Below, piece after piece: positions 42,061-54,840 of a DNA stretch of 64,000 nt. Both the position numbers and the translations under genes were made by a program. The stretch covers positions 496,001 through 560,000 of the forward strand of contig NC_058153.1 in NCBI RefSeq assembly GCF_011075055.1. The letters run 5' to 3'. The notes beneath the pieces are model-generated. The model was not told the origin of the DNA and did not search any database. It was given only the letters and a program-made list of their open reading frames with translations. Every line of letters starts with the position of its first letter. The first letter of the stretch is position 1. This stretch comes from Mangifera indica (lineage: Eukaryota; Streptophyta; Magnoliopsida; Sapindales; Anacardiaceae).

Positions 42061-45000
42061 AATTTACTCTAGTGGATAATCAAACAGGGAGGATTTCATC
42101 ATCAAGCACTCAGCTCAGCCTAAGATTTGATAAACACATGGCTGAATATAATTGGTCCTATGAAGTTAAAGGGACAAGATCTGTGGATCTTGTTGCCATT
42201 AGATGTGAGCATATGAACCAAAGGCTTTCTGAAAAGGTGTTCACTTCCAACGTTTGTGGATTTCCCAAAGAGAACAGCAAGACAGCTTTCATGTCACTCT
42301 CCGCTTTTGTTTGTATAAATAAATAGTCTTTCATTTTCATCCTTTTTAAGGTCCTCTTTACTTTCACCATGGTTAGATGATCCTTAAAAAATTATTTCTA
42401 GACTTTAATTGGTTGCAATTCACACATGTTCTAGGTAAAAATGTAGCGTAATCTTACAATAAATATTATGTTGAAGCAAGGTATTAAGATCCGGATTGGA
42501 TGTTTGACCCGGTGACATTAGCATGTAATAATAACATTTTAAAATTCTAAATGTTAACTCTCTTTGCCAATGATTTGTTTTTTTTTTTTTTTTTTTGTGT
42601 TATTGTTTATCAATTTAAATAAGTTAAACTCAAATTTACTATATTAGATTCAAACTAAACTTAAATTCAAATTAAAATTAAAATCAATTCAAATTCATCT
42701 CTAAATTAAATTAATGTCCTATAAAAGATTTTATTAAAGGTGATTTATGTTTGTTGAAATCATGCCCAAATTTAGTATTAAATAATGATGAACTTTCCCA
42801 ACATGGCATGATTTTTGTCAATTTTGTTGTTATTGCATTGAAGCAAGGCCTGATGAGATGTGAAACTTGCTTTTAACATTTGCAAATATTAAAATCAGGA
42901 TAAGGCATTTTCCTGTAAAAGGCGAAGAGTTGATGTGCTTTCATTATACATAACCAGTTGATTCCAAGTTCAGCAAATGCCAGGAGATAATAGTGATAGG
43001 TACTATGTCCGACAATCCAATAGAATTTTAGATTCAATCTAAGTTGGCTCAGATTTGGATCAATATTTGACTCAAACAAATTAAAATCAAATTAGGATAG
43101 CCCCAATTCAAATTCGAGGCAAGTTACTAATAGATTCATATTCTCTAACAACTTTTCAATTGTTTTGTTTTCCGTACAATTCTTTATTTTTTTGTTTTTA
43201 ACAAATCTTTTTTTTTTTTTAACAAACTCATTGACTGCTCAAACAAGCTCGAACTTGAGTTGGGCTTTGTGGATTTGAGCCGAGCTCATGGTTGATTGAT
43301 ATTTGCTCACTCTATAGCTCAATTGATATGACAAAAATGGAAAGACTTTTTCCAAGGCACAGGATTCTCATTCACTGAAAGATGACCCATCTGGGAAATG
43401 TTATCACCAAGGTTTTGTGGAAGGTCAGAGGACAAGCAAGGACATGAATATAATGCTCAGAACAAGTTCATGCAGAGTCTTCTCTTGTTTCCCTAACCAA
43501 AGCTAGAAAGCTATAAACACATCATCACAAATCTCCGTGCAAGAACTTGTTATAATGATTTTGCTACATATATCACTTCACTAACGAAACATATCCTCAA
43601 AAGTAAGCAATTTTTGGCTACAAAACCAATATCAAAATCTTGCATTAAAATGTTCAAATCTAAATCTATATGGTAATTTTACTGTTCAATACTACCTAGT
43701 GTAAAATCTGAGCGCCAGTGTCGGCATTCCTCACCAACTGTTAGATGACAACCGGTTTCAGTCATAGATGCAATATGGAAAATGCATTCAGGGTATCCTT
43801 CCCCATTTCATGTAGCTGCTGATTCTCTTGATTTGATGGCTTCATTTTCGATGTATTTTTCCAGGTAGTGATGCTTGTCCTAGACATTCAGGCAGCCCAA
43901 TCAAGTAAAGTGGCTCTATTTGAGACCTGCTTCCACCATCCATGAACTGTAAAACTCCTGGTAAAAGAAAGGTTTGCCTCACCAAAAGATCTCTGAAAAC
44001 TAACAACATAAAAGAGAGAAAGAAATAACTATTCAGTATGGACACCTCTGGAAACCAATACTGCTACTCCAGCCAAACAAGGGCCATAAATAGACCACAA
44101 CTGAACCCTACTAGGTCAAGAAAATCCAACTCAACTGATATTCTTCAAAATAAGATCTAAGCCAATTTCAAGTAAATAATTTAACTACTATATATAGTAT
44201 TTTTCTTCAGTACTCTTAATGAGGCTCACCCTCATAACCTCACAGTCACAGTAAGAAGTCGGAGAAGATGTCCTCTAGCTTCAAATGCCAGTGTGTATTC
44301 AAATCAGAGACGATCAAAGATAAAATCACATGCAATCTATTATTAAATTGTATCTTCCACGTTACTGGCACACAAGTGGAACAAGAAAAACACCATAATC
44401 CCTTTGAATAGAACACCCATAAGAAACAGCTGTTAACAGTCCACATTCACTTATCTCAGTTTATTTACCTACCAATTTTTCCTTTATACTACAACAACAT
44501 ACACTAGTTCTTACACTAGACCTGCAAATTTCTAAAATCCTTATTACAACCAACCAATACACAAGAACCCAGCAAAACTAAACATCCTAGAAACTAAAGC
44601 TCCCCCCAAAGGATCAATCAGAATAACTACAATATCCTAGAAACTAATGCTACTCTCAAAAGATCAATCAGAATAACTACACATCCTGGAAACTAAAGCT
44701 CCTCTCAAAATATCAGCAGAATCAAGTTTCAGCAGTGGTAGACCCAAGAGGATCTATGGGATCAGCTGAACCGCTGACTTTCAAAAAATTTTAGTTTAAT
44801 ATATATAAAATATTAATATAACTTTTAAAACTTTACATTAACCCTCTTTAGATTTCATTATTTCTTATTTGACTTTCTTATATTTTATTTTTAAACAATC
44901 TTTGACCCTTCTAAGTTTTATTTCCAAGTCTATCACTGAGTTTCAGATATCTAGACATAGGCAGTCACCCTATGAATAACTTTTGAAAGTGAACAAAAAT

Positions 45001-45440
45001 CCCAAACTCACTGCTCCCTCTTTTATTCATATACATTTATGCATCCACACAGTTTCTACCTATACTAAGATTCAGATGCATCTTGGCAAACCAAAGAGAC
45101 CAACAGGGATCCCAAATTCATTGCAAGAATGAAATGAATCATCCTACAAACAAATTTGGGCAAACTGCATAGCAAACGAAATATAAAGAACAAGAAAGCC
45201 AAATTCACACAACCCATATTCATTTTATTAATCCATTTATTCACTACACCGCCAGCAAGTTTTTCATACTCATACACAGTCCTTCGAACCCAACAACCAT
45301 ATAGCTTTAGTATAAAGTTAACATCTTCCAAACAAATTCTGACATTCCAGCACATAATATCCCAATACGCACAAAAACACAGCTATTTATATGCTTATAA
45401 TGCTTAACTATAATAAACATGATACACAAAGGCCTAAACA
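42061..45440. other. Long spacer between FBT-B and the MAPR gene
   Basis: An 84-codon frame at 42072-42326 has no recognisable motif. The rest is AT-rich with poly-T runs (42580-42596, 43209-43220), repeat words like CAAATTCAAATT, and a minisatellite at 44583-44730. The stretch 43690-45440 is less repetitive and may include long 3' UTR of the MAPR gene. No gene can be supported. Confidence 0.45.
44583..44730. repeat. About 50-bp minisatellite, three units
   Basis: ATCCTAGAAACTAAAGCT, then a CTC-rich bit, GATCAATCAGAATAACTACA. The unit starts at 44584, 44634 and 44683; the third is diverged at its end. Confidence 0.8.
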
Positions 45441-45743
45441 TTAAGAAACAACACGACCAACAACCGGATACTTAGCTTCGAACTTCTTCTCCCAATCAGC
45501 AAGAACACCGATCTCTTTATCGGACGGACCATCGAGAGAGGAAGTGATATCCTCGTCGTTCTTGCTCATTTTTGCTAAAGCTCTGCTTGCATCCTTGCCT
45601 GCGAACATGGCGCACGCACCGCCTGGGCCGTAAAAGGTTTTGCCAGTTGTCACATCGAAGACGCAGCCTTTGATGGCAACGTAGAAGGGTGTTGATGGGT
45701 CGGTACTGTTGTATTGCAGAAGCTGCTGTGGCGTGAACTCCAT
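45441..45743 (-). CDS. Small cytochrome-b5-like heme/steroid-binding protein (MAPR family)
   Basis: A single exon of 100 codons opens MEFTPQQLLQYNSTD, contains YVAIKGCVFDVTTGKTFYGP, then GGACAMFAGKDASRALAKMS, and ends GRVVS. These are features of the b5-like fold of membrane-associated progesterone receptor-like proteins; the soluble 100-residue plant form is called steroid-binding protein 3 in Arabidopsis (At2g24940). It has no membrane anchor. The GKTFYGPGG region with its Tyr lies in the heme/ligand pocket. The role is probably heme or sterol binding; ligand unproven. Confidence 0.93.
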   Translation of the reverse strand: MEFTPQQLLQYNSTDPSTPFYVAIKGCVFDVTTGKTFYGPGGACAMFAGKDASRALAKMSKNDEDITSSLDGPSDKEIGVLADWEKKFEAKYPVVGRVVS

Positions 45744-47831
45744 TGTTGTTGTTGTTGTTGTTACTCTTTAGTTCGGAATCTTTGGATGGTCTAGCAGGGA
45801 TACTAGCTGTCTTGTTCTCTCATCACGCCTGGTGGGAAGTGACGAAGAGTCGAAGAGTTGAAGACGGATGCACTTGTGATATTTCAAATTCAAACCAGGT
45901 GGGCCACACGAGTATCGGGTGGTGGGGGGTTTAGGGTCAGTTTCAGTATACGGGGGGCTTTTGGTAATCAATCACGCGGGCGCGCTTGCTGGGGTTTTCC
46001 TGCGATTCACCACGCATGGTGGTGGGTATTTTAATTTTTTTTCAATTTTGAGGGTTTTATGATATTTACCAATTTTACAGGGCAACTTTTAAAATATTTC
46101 ATTTAACTTTTTTTATATGTAATTTTTAAATTTTTAAACTATTTTTCAATTAAAACATATGTTATGATAATTGACCTATTTTTATTTTATTTCTTATAAA
46201 AAAATAGTTTTAAGCATAAAAAAAAAGAGACGAGCCGCTCAAAGAAATGAGGTTCCTTTCAAGTGCCATTTTAAGGCATAGGTGACCATGCACAAGCATT
46301 TAGATGAAATATTCATTATAAGATTCTAATTGACAAACATATTTTAAAGTTTTATTAGATATCATAAAAAAAATATATTTTAAAATTTTTGATATAAAAT
46401 TTGAAAAACATCAATTTACCTCCACATAATAAAACACCCATTACACTCATTTTGAAGCTTATTTTATGTTTCATAAGTATTAGTATTTCAACTAAAATTG
46501 ATACAAAATTTAATAAATATCAATTTATTCTCATACGTTAAACTAGCAATTTAACGCCTGTATAATTGAATATCAAAACACTGCATGAAATACTAATCAT
46601 TTGCCCCTTGGTCAATTATCTAATAACACCCCACATTGACAAATATTAATTGTGATGCATTTTTGTTGAGGCATGGTTGGGGTTTATATAGAAAATTTCG
46701 AGGATAATTTTGGTATTAAATTAAGGATTTTGGTCATATATGTTTAATCCCAAAAATATGGTTAAGTTCCTTTTAGTATCTGATGTAATTAATTTCCCAT
46801 TCTACAATTATTTTATCCAAAAAATATTTCACTTTCTCTTATTTTATGACTAGTAGTCAACAAACAAGATAATGAAATCAAATTGGATTTGATCTAAATT
46901 GTTCGAACTCATTTTCAAATTTAGATTGAATGAATTAAGTTGTTAATCCAAATGATTGAGTTTGAAAAGTTTGAATCAAATCTAAAATTAAATTATTTTA
47001 GAACTAAATTCAAGTATCAAATAATTGATCTCGAATTGAACTTTATTGAGGCTCAGCTCAAATTAAATCCAAACCTAGATATAAAATTTTGTAATATATT
47101 TTCGTTCTTTCTAAAGTTCATACATAAAAGTAAGGGTAGATTCTATCTGAATTAGCGTAGTTCGAAATAAGTTATCCTTAAAATTGGAGTTCAGATCAAT
47201 TCGAAATTGACTTGTTTGTATAATCAATAATACTATTCATCTCATCGTTGATCATTGATATTGTTCACCCCTCAAACAATATTGTATACCCCAAGACAAC
47301 ACTACATACCAACTTAAACTTGAATTGAGTATTATAAATTTGATCTAAACTTGACCTAACCCCAAACTCATGATTGAATCCACCCTTGCCATAATGCAAA
47401 TATATGCGATGATATTCTTACCTTTGGTCCCAATTTGATTAGAAATAAAAAGGCCAGATTCATTGTCAGCTTCATGTTTATAATTTGTAATCCGATTTCT
47501 AATCATACAACGTTAGACTGACATTCCATGAAATGACAAAACAGCTATCCATAAATTTCAACGCTCGGAAGAAAATTGAAGTCCTTTAGTTGAAAAAGGT
47601 CCATCTGAATATGGGAGTCAATAATAATATCTACCAAGTCATAGTAAGTGTTACAAAAACCAGTTTAAAAGACTAAAAACAACAATATGTGCTTGTATTG
47701 CAATGTCTCTGGCGGCCACACCACACAAACAAGCCTTCAACCCGGAATACCTTTTAAGTTTCAATAGCTCTTGTAAATTCTCTCCACAAAATTCTCAAAG
47801 AATACTTGTAAATTAAAATCGAACAAGAACG
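45744..47831. other. MAPR promoter and AT-rich spacer
   Basis: A short GTT repeat (45743-45761) lies in the MAPR leader. The upstream ~280 bp is GC-richer (GCGGGCGCGC near 45977). From 46860 to 47400 is a degenerate dispersed repeat ending GATTGAATCCACCCTTG. The final ~200 bp is probably EMC4 3' UTR. Confidence 0.45.
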
Positions 47832-50330
47832 TTAACGAAGAGGAATACCGCCTCCTGAATATTCAACTTCCTGAAAATTAACCAGAAAGCAATAGGCATT
47901 AGAGAAGACTCTAAAAGAACCAACAATATACATACAAATCACCCAAAATTTTATTTATGCATGATAAAAGCATCATAAATGGTTGTTAAGTCCACAACAG
48001 ATTATTGCCTCTCTAAACATTTTCGGCAGACTATACAATCCTTTCCAATGCTCCTTTCAATTTCACATGTACAGAGGTAGGTGATTTGGGGTAAGGAAGA
48101 AGAATTAAACCTGAGCCGGGGGCAACGATGAAACCCAATCAGAAGCATGGGTCGGAAGAAGCCCCAACGTGTTAAGCTGTCAAAGTCAAATAAATGAAGT
48201 ATAAGAACAATAATTAGCTCCTTGATGTTTAATTTTCAGGAAGAGAGAACCCATTCAAAATGTAAAGGTAAAATGAATCTCACCTTCCAGACACCAAGTG
48301 CTAAACCTCCCAAATTAAGGGCAATGAAAAGCAGCTTAGGCCCCAAAAGATCAACTTTACTGTCTTTGTAAGGCTCAAAAACTGCAAAATCAAAGTAAAT
48401 GAACTTGATGAAAATGTTTAGACATTTGGTAGCTCAAGACACTGAAAATCATGTATACATTTGGTAACAATGAAAATTTCCACCAACCAATAAAAAAAAA
48501 AAACAGATCTATTAAAACACTAGGGGAACTGTTCGCATATGCTGATATCCCATGGTTGGAGTCTTTTGGTAGACATTAGAACTTCAAGTAAGATGCAAGA
48601 TTAAACAATGAACTTGTGCAAAATTTTAATAAAATATACCATCTCCCACATGTCGATGACATTTTACAAGAAAATAAAAATATTTATTCAGATCCAAAAT
48701 CTAGATGAACAGAAACATGATATATCTTGAAAGCATTCCCTGGCCATAACTTCACCTTACACTTAAAAACTCACACGGTATTCCCAACAAACATATAAAT
48801 AGCCCTTTCAGAATGCAAGCAGAGAAAAAAGGGCCAAACATTTGTGGACACAAACACATGGCAATCACAATAAATACAAACGACATGATTTCTTCCAACT
48901 CCTCTCCAATAACATTTTAATCTCTGAACAACAAAAGTATGCTTACCTGACATGGAAGAGTCCTGGAACATAGATAAATACTTAGCGTAGGCAAGAGGAA
49001 AATAATTGCATTATACAAATCACTAGCATTGGGCTTACCCTTTCCGACTCCTTGAAGAGCACTTATAGGCTGCCAGAGAGCTGAAAAAGTAATACCAATG
49101 CTGAAAAGATGTACAGTACTTCCAGCCATCCACATCATGAACCCCATCATTAGCAGATTCTTGAAAGGAGCCTGTGCAACTTCCCAAGCTTTCTGAATAT
49201 AAATAAGAACACCAATCTTGTTAGTAAACAACAAATTTTTTTATTGTAAATACTACATGTACAAAAGATGGCTAGCATATAAGCATGGTGATATGTCATA
49301 ATGTGATTAGACTAATCTAATTGTTTAGTTTATCTCTAAATCAAAATAACCTAATTAATTGATGACAATTTCCCTTCCTAGACGACATTTCTCGGCGTCG
49401 GATGGGTTGGGGTGGAGTTGAGGTGGGCTGTCGGTGGAAGAGAAACCGTCGGGAGGGAGAGACGGCCGGCGATGGCGCCGGAGAAAGTGAATGCGTTTTG
49501 AAACTAAACCTTAGGGGGGAAATGCGATATTTTCAAACTTGACTTAGGAGAGAAAAGTTAATTTTTAAACTTTTACAGAGGGAAATGAAATCATATTTAA
49601 GTTTATTTTTAATATTAAATATAAAATGACGATTGTACTCTTACTACCGTTAATTTTAACTGCTCATGGGTGGGTAAACAGTATTTTTATAGTTAACGGG
49701 AGGAACTTTGAGAATTCAGCATAGTTTGGGTGGGAAATAGTTCTTTGGCCATTCCCAAATAACAACAGAATTTGAAATTAGTTAAAGCACAAGTCCAAAC
49801 CCAAAAATGCACCGAATTGAATAAATCGAGTGGAAATCTAGCAGTTAACCTAATCAAACAAAATATACTGGTATAAATTTAAATGGAGCAACACTACATA
49901 TATTGGTTATTAATGAATACAAACAAATTATATGATCAGGTGATCTAATTGCTTAAATTTAAAATTACCAAGGTGACTGGCAAGTTTGTTCGTACTCATT
50001 AATACCCACCATTTGTATCAGAAGCTGCAAATTACCTGAGCCTTCCAATTAGCTTCGGCATCTTTCTTTTGGCGACTGGTGGTTGAATCATCCTAATAAG
50101 ATTTCAAATTCAATAAGTAAATTTCTTATGCAAAATAAACAAGACAAAATTAAGAGAACAAATAGATAGACCTAAAAGATAGAGAAGAGAAGGCGGCGAA
50201 CCTGATCTTGAGAAGCACGAGTGAAGCCAGGAGGATCAGGAATATCACGTGAGGACGGCGTGGTTGAATTGTTTGTGAAATCAATTGCCCATCTTCGCCC
50301 CGAGCCCATCACTGCTTTACCCTTCTCCAT
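47832..50330 (-). CDS. EMC4: ER membrane protein complex subunit 4
   Basis: Six exons join to 180 residues: 50330-50202, 50092-50036, 49192-49039, 48381-48284, 48176-48111 and 47870-47832. The product starts MEKGKAVMGSGRRWAIDF, has a conserved cytosolic N-part (PDPPGFTRASQDQDDSTTSR), two or more hydrophobic helices (NLLMMGFMMWMAGSTVHLFS; FIALNLGGLALGVWK) and ends PPAQEVEYSGGGIPLR. EMC4 belongs to the complex that inserts membrane proteins into the ER. The start at 50330 is preferred over an in-frame upstream ATG at 50477, because MEKGKAVMG matches the family N-terminus. Intron 2 contains a decayed foldback-element arm. Confidence 0.93.
49370..49750. mobile_element. Half of a Mutator-like foldback element in EMC4 intron 2
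   Basis: The right end GGGTGGGAAATAGTTCTTTGGCC matches the termini at 19742 and 20635. The inner block (GGGTTGGGGTGGAGTTGAGG, then GAAACCGTCGGGAGGGAGAG) is the inverse of the left arm of element 2 (about 20000-20070). No matching left arm or duplication is present, so this is a truncated relic. Confidence 0.75.
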
Positions 50331-53300
50331 TAGTTTCGATATAATCCACTGCTCTTTCCGCTCAGCTTCTTCTCTTAATTGTTGGAAGGAAATGCTATAT
50401 TTCAACAGTCTTTCTCTTTTTTCCTTTTTAAAATTTTTTCCCAAACCCGACCTTAACTTTGGAGCCGGCCAAGCCAATACACTTATTTGGACTCGGATTT
50501 AGTTAACCACAGCCGGACTGGGCCGAGTTTATGGAAAAATTAATTTTTTTTTTAAATGTATTACATATTCAATCATAGGATACGCGCTTGTGATAGTAAT
50601 AATAATAATTTCAATTACCACATTATCATATATTATACAATCTATCAAATTTTAAATTTTCTTAAATACCTCTACCATTTTATCACTTCTTTAAAAAATT
50701 TGTATTAATTTATATTAATAATATGATTATGTCATATAATGCATATTCACAATATATATAAACTATGTTAGGGCTTTAAGGTTTGTTCTACAAGTTGATT
50801 AAATATGACAAAATAAATAAATAATTATATATAAATATATAATATGATTAATAAATCTATATGAATTCAAGAAAATACGACTTAGAAGTTTTGAACTATA
50901 CCATAAATTTTATCATATTATAAGTTAGTATAGTCCATAAAACCTTTTTTTTTCACAAATTTTGGCATAACATTGACTCAACAGATTGTGTCAAACTTGA
51001 CCCGACATGACCCGGGACCATGTGTACTTGTGGTAATCAAGATGGAAAATTTGTACCCGTCAAATATAATTGGAGTCTTCCAACCGCGTTAGGCAAATGT
51101 TAATGAATATATTATATTATTATATTATAGCTTTTGAAAGGTACGAAGTGTGAACACGTGCTTGGAATAGAAGACAAATCAAACTTATAATAGTCAGGAA
51201 TTGCAGTTAAGCATCAAAATCTATGAATAAATATGATAAATGGGTAGAAGAAAAAATGAAACTTTAGGTAGTCCAGGAATACAATACTCCAATTCATTAC
51301 TCTTCTTGGCGATGATTCATAGAGGCTGGGGATGGAATTGCTTTTAGCTAGCTTTTGGCGATAATGGTGAAGCCCACTATACACTTTTAACCAAAATTTC
51401 AAAAGGGTTCATAATTAAGAAGAAAAATGAATGACCCACTATGGGTAAAACAGTTGGCTAGGAAGAGCTTCCACCTGGGTTGGTTAGATTATTCAATTTG
51501 AATAAATTTCTCTCAAATTAAAAGTCAGACCGACAATTCGTAATGAGATTAATGATTTTATTTATTTAATAATACTATTTATTTTATTGTAATATTGTGT
51601 ATTCAATTAAAACTCTTTTGATAATACTGTATATCAATTTAAATATTTAAATCGACTCTATACTCAATTTAATTTTATTTTGCTCGGATCTATTTTATAA
51701 TGGTTAATCTATGAAATCTCAAACGTAAAGTTAGAGACCTAAATATTTTATAGATATATTTAAAAGCATATATTATCATATTTTGATTTATCAATTAAAA
51801 TAACATACTTTAACAATGAATTGATGGATTAATATCCTTAAAGTTTCTCGGGTTGGTGATTGGGCTCCACCCAAGCAGAATAGTCAAGTTTCAAAGAAAT
51901 TTTGCGAAATTTCCACATATCTTGATTCGGCATGTTTACATGCGTGCCAACAACGATACCCGTAATCTTTTCCCAGTTTCCTCGTCAATGGCTTCCCTGG
52001 TTACCACTTTCAATCCTATGTTTACTAATATAATGGAACACATAATTAATTTTGTTGGCATTGGCCCCATTGAAGATTTCTTCGAAGAAGACTTGACAAA
52101 GAAGATACAGTGTTTGTGTATTTATTAAATTTTTTTTAGGTATTTCTAGGCTAGATTCGCTTAAGTTATTTCTATATCCCAAATCCGGATCAAAGAATTG
52201 AACCCACCCTTAAATTGACATATAAAATTGAAAATAAAAATTAATCACGAAAAAAAAACAATTTTATGTGATTTAATTAATAATATTTACTATAATGATA
52301 ACACTATCGTTTCTTATTTATTAAATAGGCTACATAAATAAAACAAAAAATATAATGGCTTATTTATATAAAAATTTATAATAATATAATTTTACCCACA
52401 ATCCCCGAAACAACCTGCAAGTTGGCCAGTTATTCCCCAAGACGATGCCGCTTTCTTCACAACCCTTTGTCATCTCTTATCTCCATCATTTTTAATTAAT
52501 ATTTAATTTTTTAATAAAACTATTATATACAATTTTTTTAATAGATAATTAAGTATTTAGATAATACATCATAATATATATATTTAAAAAAATTATGTGT
52601 AATAGGATTATCCTTAATTTTTTAATTAAAAACGAAATAATTTATCTCTAAATCATCACGTAACAATTTAGCAATGATTGATTGGAAGATGGACGGTTCT
52701 GATCCAGTCGGTGGTGGTCCTTCACAGATCATAGAAGTCAAGACCCATTTGGTTACGTTGTGAAAATTAGAAGTTCAATTCCAACCGTGTGATTCATGTC
52801 ACGCACGCGGAGACGGAAGAATTTTTTCTACACAGTTGCATCGCATGCCACTATAAGAAGATCTCAGCCGTCGGTTCTGAACCATCTAACGGATATATTT
52901 GCCAATGATTTGCATTGGACCCACCAAAGAGCAACTAAAAATTCGTTATTTTAGAAAATTAAATATAAATAAAAGGTAAAATTGCTATTTGTTTAATGAT
53001 TATAAATTAATGTTCAAATGATATTGAAAAGGTAGGAAACAATTATAAATTCTTTAACCTCAAGTAATAAAACTAAACTAGAAAATTCTTGGGCATTTTT
53101 CAGAATAGATTTAACCCAAATTATTTGAATTTGAATCATAATTTAATTCAAATAAAATGAGTTTAAGTTAAAAATTAAATTATTTTTATAAGCAAGTCCA
53201 ATTTTAAATTGATACAAATATTCAAATTCAACTATAATTTGGATTAAATTTAAATTTAAATTACTTTTAAATTGAATTTGAGTTTCAATTTATTAACCTT

Positions 53301-54252
53301 ACGATCTTAAATTATCCCTTTTTGAACTAGGTCTAGATTGACTCCGACCCAAGTGTTTTCCTTATATAGTTCTAAGGAATTTAGTGAGGATTTCCTTTCC
53401 GCTGGTCCCAAGGAATTTAGTGAGGATTTTTCTTTGTCTAATTTGACTTGGTTTGCAAGTTGACATTAAGGCATGGAACTTGACTCCATCAAGGGAATGG
53501 TTCGAACTATACTTGATCTGGTCGATAATTGAATTAATAAATTATTTAAAAATATATTTAAATAATATTTAATTAAATAAAATTATGATATGATAATATA
53601 GTTAAATGTTATAATATTGTTGTAATGAATTGATCCAATTAATTTAGAGATAAACATAATCAGATATCATTTATCAGATTCAATTACGAATCAATATGTT
53701 CCAATGGTTAATATACATTTAAACATCATCACAGACCAAGCTAGCCATCGTGGTGGCTCGATCAAACTGGTTCAACTGATCAATCCTACTCTAAATTAAT
53801 TTTATTTTGAGTTAAATTAAATTAAAATGGATAAAAATTTAATTGGAAAAAGAAAGAATAGTAATGATTGCAGGAGAATTGAAGATCCAATGAAGAAAAA
53901 GTCAAAAACCAGTTCCAAATAAATTAATATTAATAATAAATCCCAATCATTATCATATCAGTTTGCCCAAGATTGCCGTTCGTTGCCCTTCTCTTTACCC
54001 TTCTTCTTCTTCTTCATCTTCCCGTTGAAGCAAACAGGCCACCATGAAGAAGAAACAGTCAGAAAGCAGAAGAGAAGAAGACGATCGAATTCGACAAAGA
54101 ACATAGAAATATACATGAATGAACCCATTTCATCACTCTTCCTTTAATCTCAAGACAATAAAAAACACAGCTTCATGATCTAATAATTCTCAACTTTCAT
54201 ATATATTATATAGGAAACGAGTGTTCTTACTTGTTGTACGTAGACATGAACC
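50331..54252. other. Long spacer between EMC4 and the VQ gene
   Basis: Mostly AT-rich with degenerate AATTCAAATT repeats (51480-51700, 53090-53340, 53510-53640). A GC-richer island at 52670-52920 has no clear frame. An open frame at 51853-52128 has no motif. A TTC microsatellite lies near 54001-54017. No gene can be supported. Confidence 0.45.
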
Positions 54253-54840
54253 CTAATCTTGAGCTTTCTGACGGGGTGAGGTTAGTGGAAACAGAGTCAA
54301 AAGCTCCGGCGGCTCGCTTCCTCTTGGTGTATTTAAAGGCGATGGGTGCAAGTAAAAACCCTTTTCAGCAATGGCTTTTTCTTCTTCTGAAAGAGCGGGG
54401 GAGGAAGGTGAAGCAGTACCTGAGCTGGGGAAAAACAGAGAATCGGATCCCAGTGGGGTTACTGGGCTAGGAATCGGTGAGTCGAGTCGGTGAGTTTGGC
54501 GTGGAGAGTAATGATTTGTTGGGGTACGGAGAGTGGTGTGGCCTAGCTTGATTTCGAGCTTTCTCGTGGTGTGTCTCCGCTCTTGAAGCTTGAAAGGCGA
54601 CCGGCGCGGGGCGGTTGGGTCGAGTGGTATGGCGGGTTTAGAAGGGAGTCGAGAAGAAGGGCCGGGGGTAGTAACGGGTAGCTTTTCAGAGTCGGAACTG
54701 GTCAAGCCGGTCAGCCTTTGGACCAAGTCTCTGAAAGTGTTGGCATCTGCTTGAACAAAAGTAGTTGGTGACGGCGATGACGGCGACGAAATAATGGTGT
54801 GGTGGTGGAGGTGGTGGTGATGGTGGCGGTGCCTTTCCAT
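54253..54840 (-). CDS. VQ-motif protein
   Basis: An intronless frame of 195 residues starts MERHRHHHHH and has the VQ signature FRDLVQRLTG (F36-x3-V-Q-x2-T-G45). It is rich in Ser, Pro and Thr, with several Ser/Thr-Pro sites (SPIPSPVTPLGS, LHPSPLNTPRGS) and ends LFPLTSPRQKAQD. VQ proteins are nuclear cofactors of WRKY factors, and the SP/TP-rich group are MAP-kinase substrates in Arabidopsis (MVQ/VQ4-VQ33 group). An upstream in-frame ATG at 54936 would add 32 residues; I prefer 54840, because the His-rich MERH start resembles the family. Codons are GC-richer than the surroundings. Confidence 0.9.
   Translation of the reverse strand: MERHRHHHHHLHHHTIISSPSSPSPTTFVQADANTFRDLVQRLTGLTSSDSEKLPVTTPGPSSRLPSKPAIPLDPTAPRRSPFKLQERRHTTRKLEIKLGHTTLRTPTNHYSPRQTHRLDSPIPSPVTPLGSDSLFFPSSGTASPSSPALSEEEKAIAEKGFYLHPSPLNTPRGSEPPELLTLFPLTSPRQKAQD

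Noticed and set aside
42072..42326. An 84-codon plus-strand frame
   Set aside because: No motif, no splice context, no upstream promoter signal and AT-rich flanks; could be chance.
43842..44446. Minus-strand frames possibly extending the MAPR gene
   Set aside because: The MAPR frame is complete with its own stop at 45441; these lie well downstream and have no motif.
51853..52128. A 91-codon plus-strand frame
   Set aside because: No recognisable family, no neighbouring exon signals; surroundings are repeat-rich.
54231..54470. A 79-codon plus-strand frame
   Set aside because: Antisense shadow of the VQ gene's C-terminal coding region.
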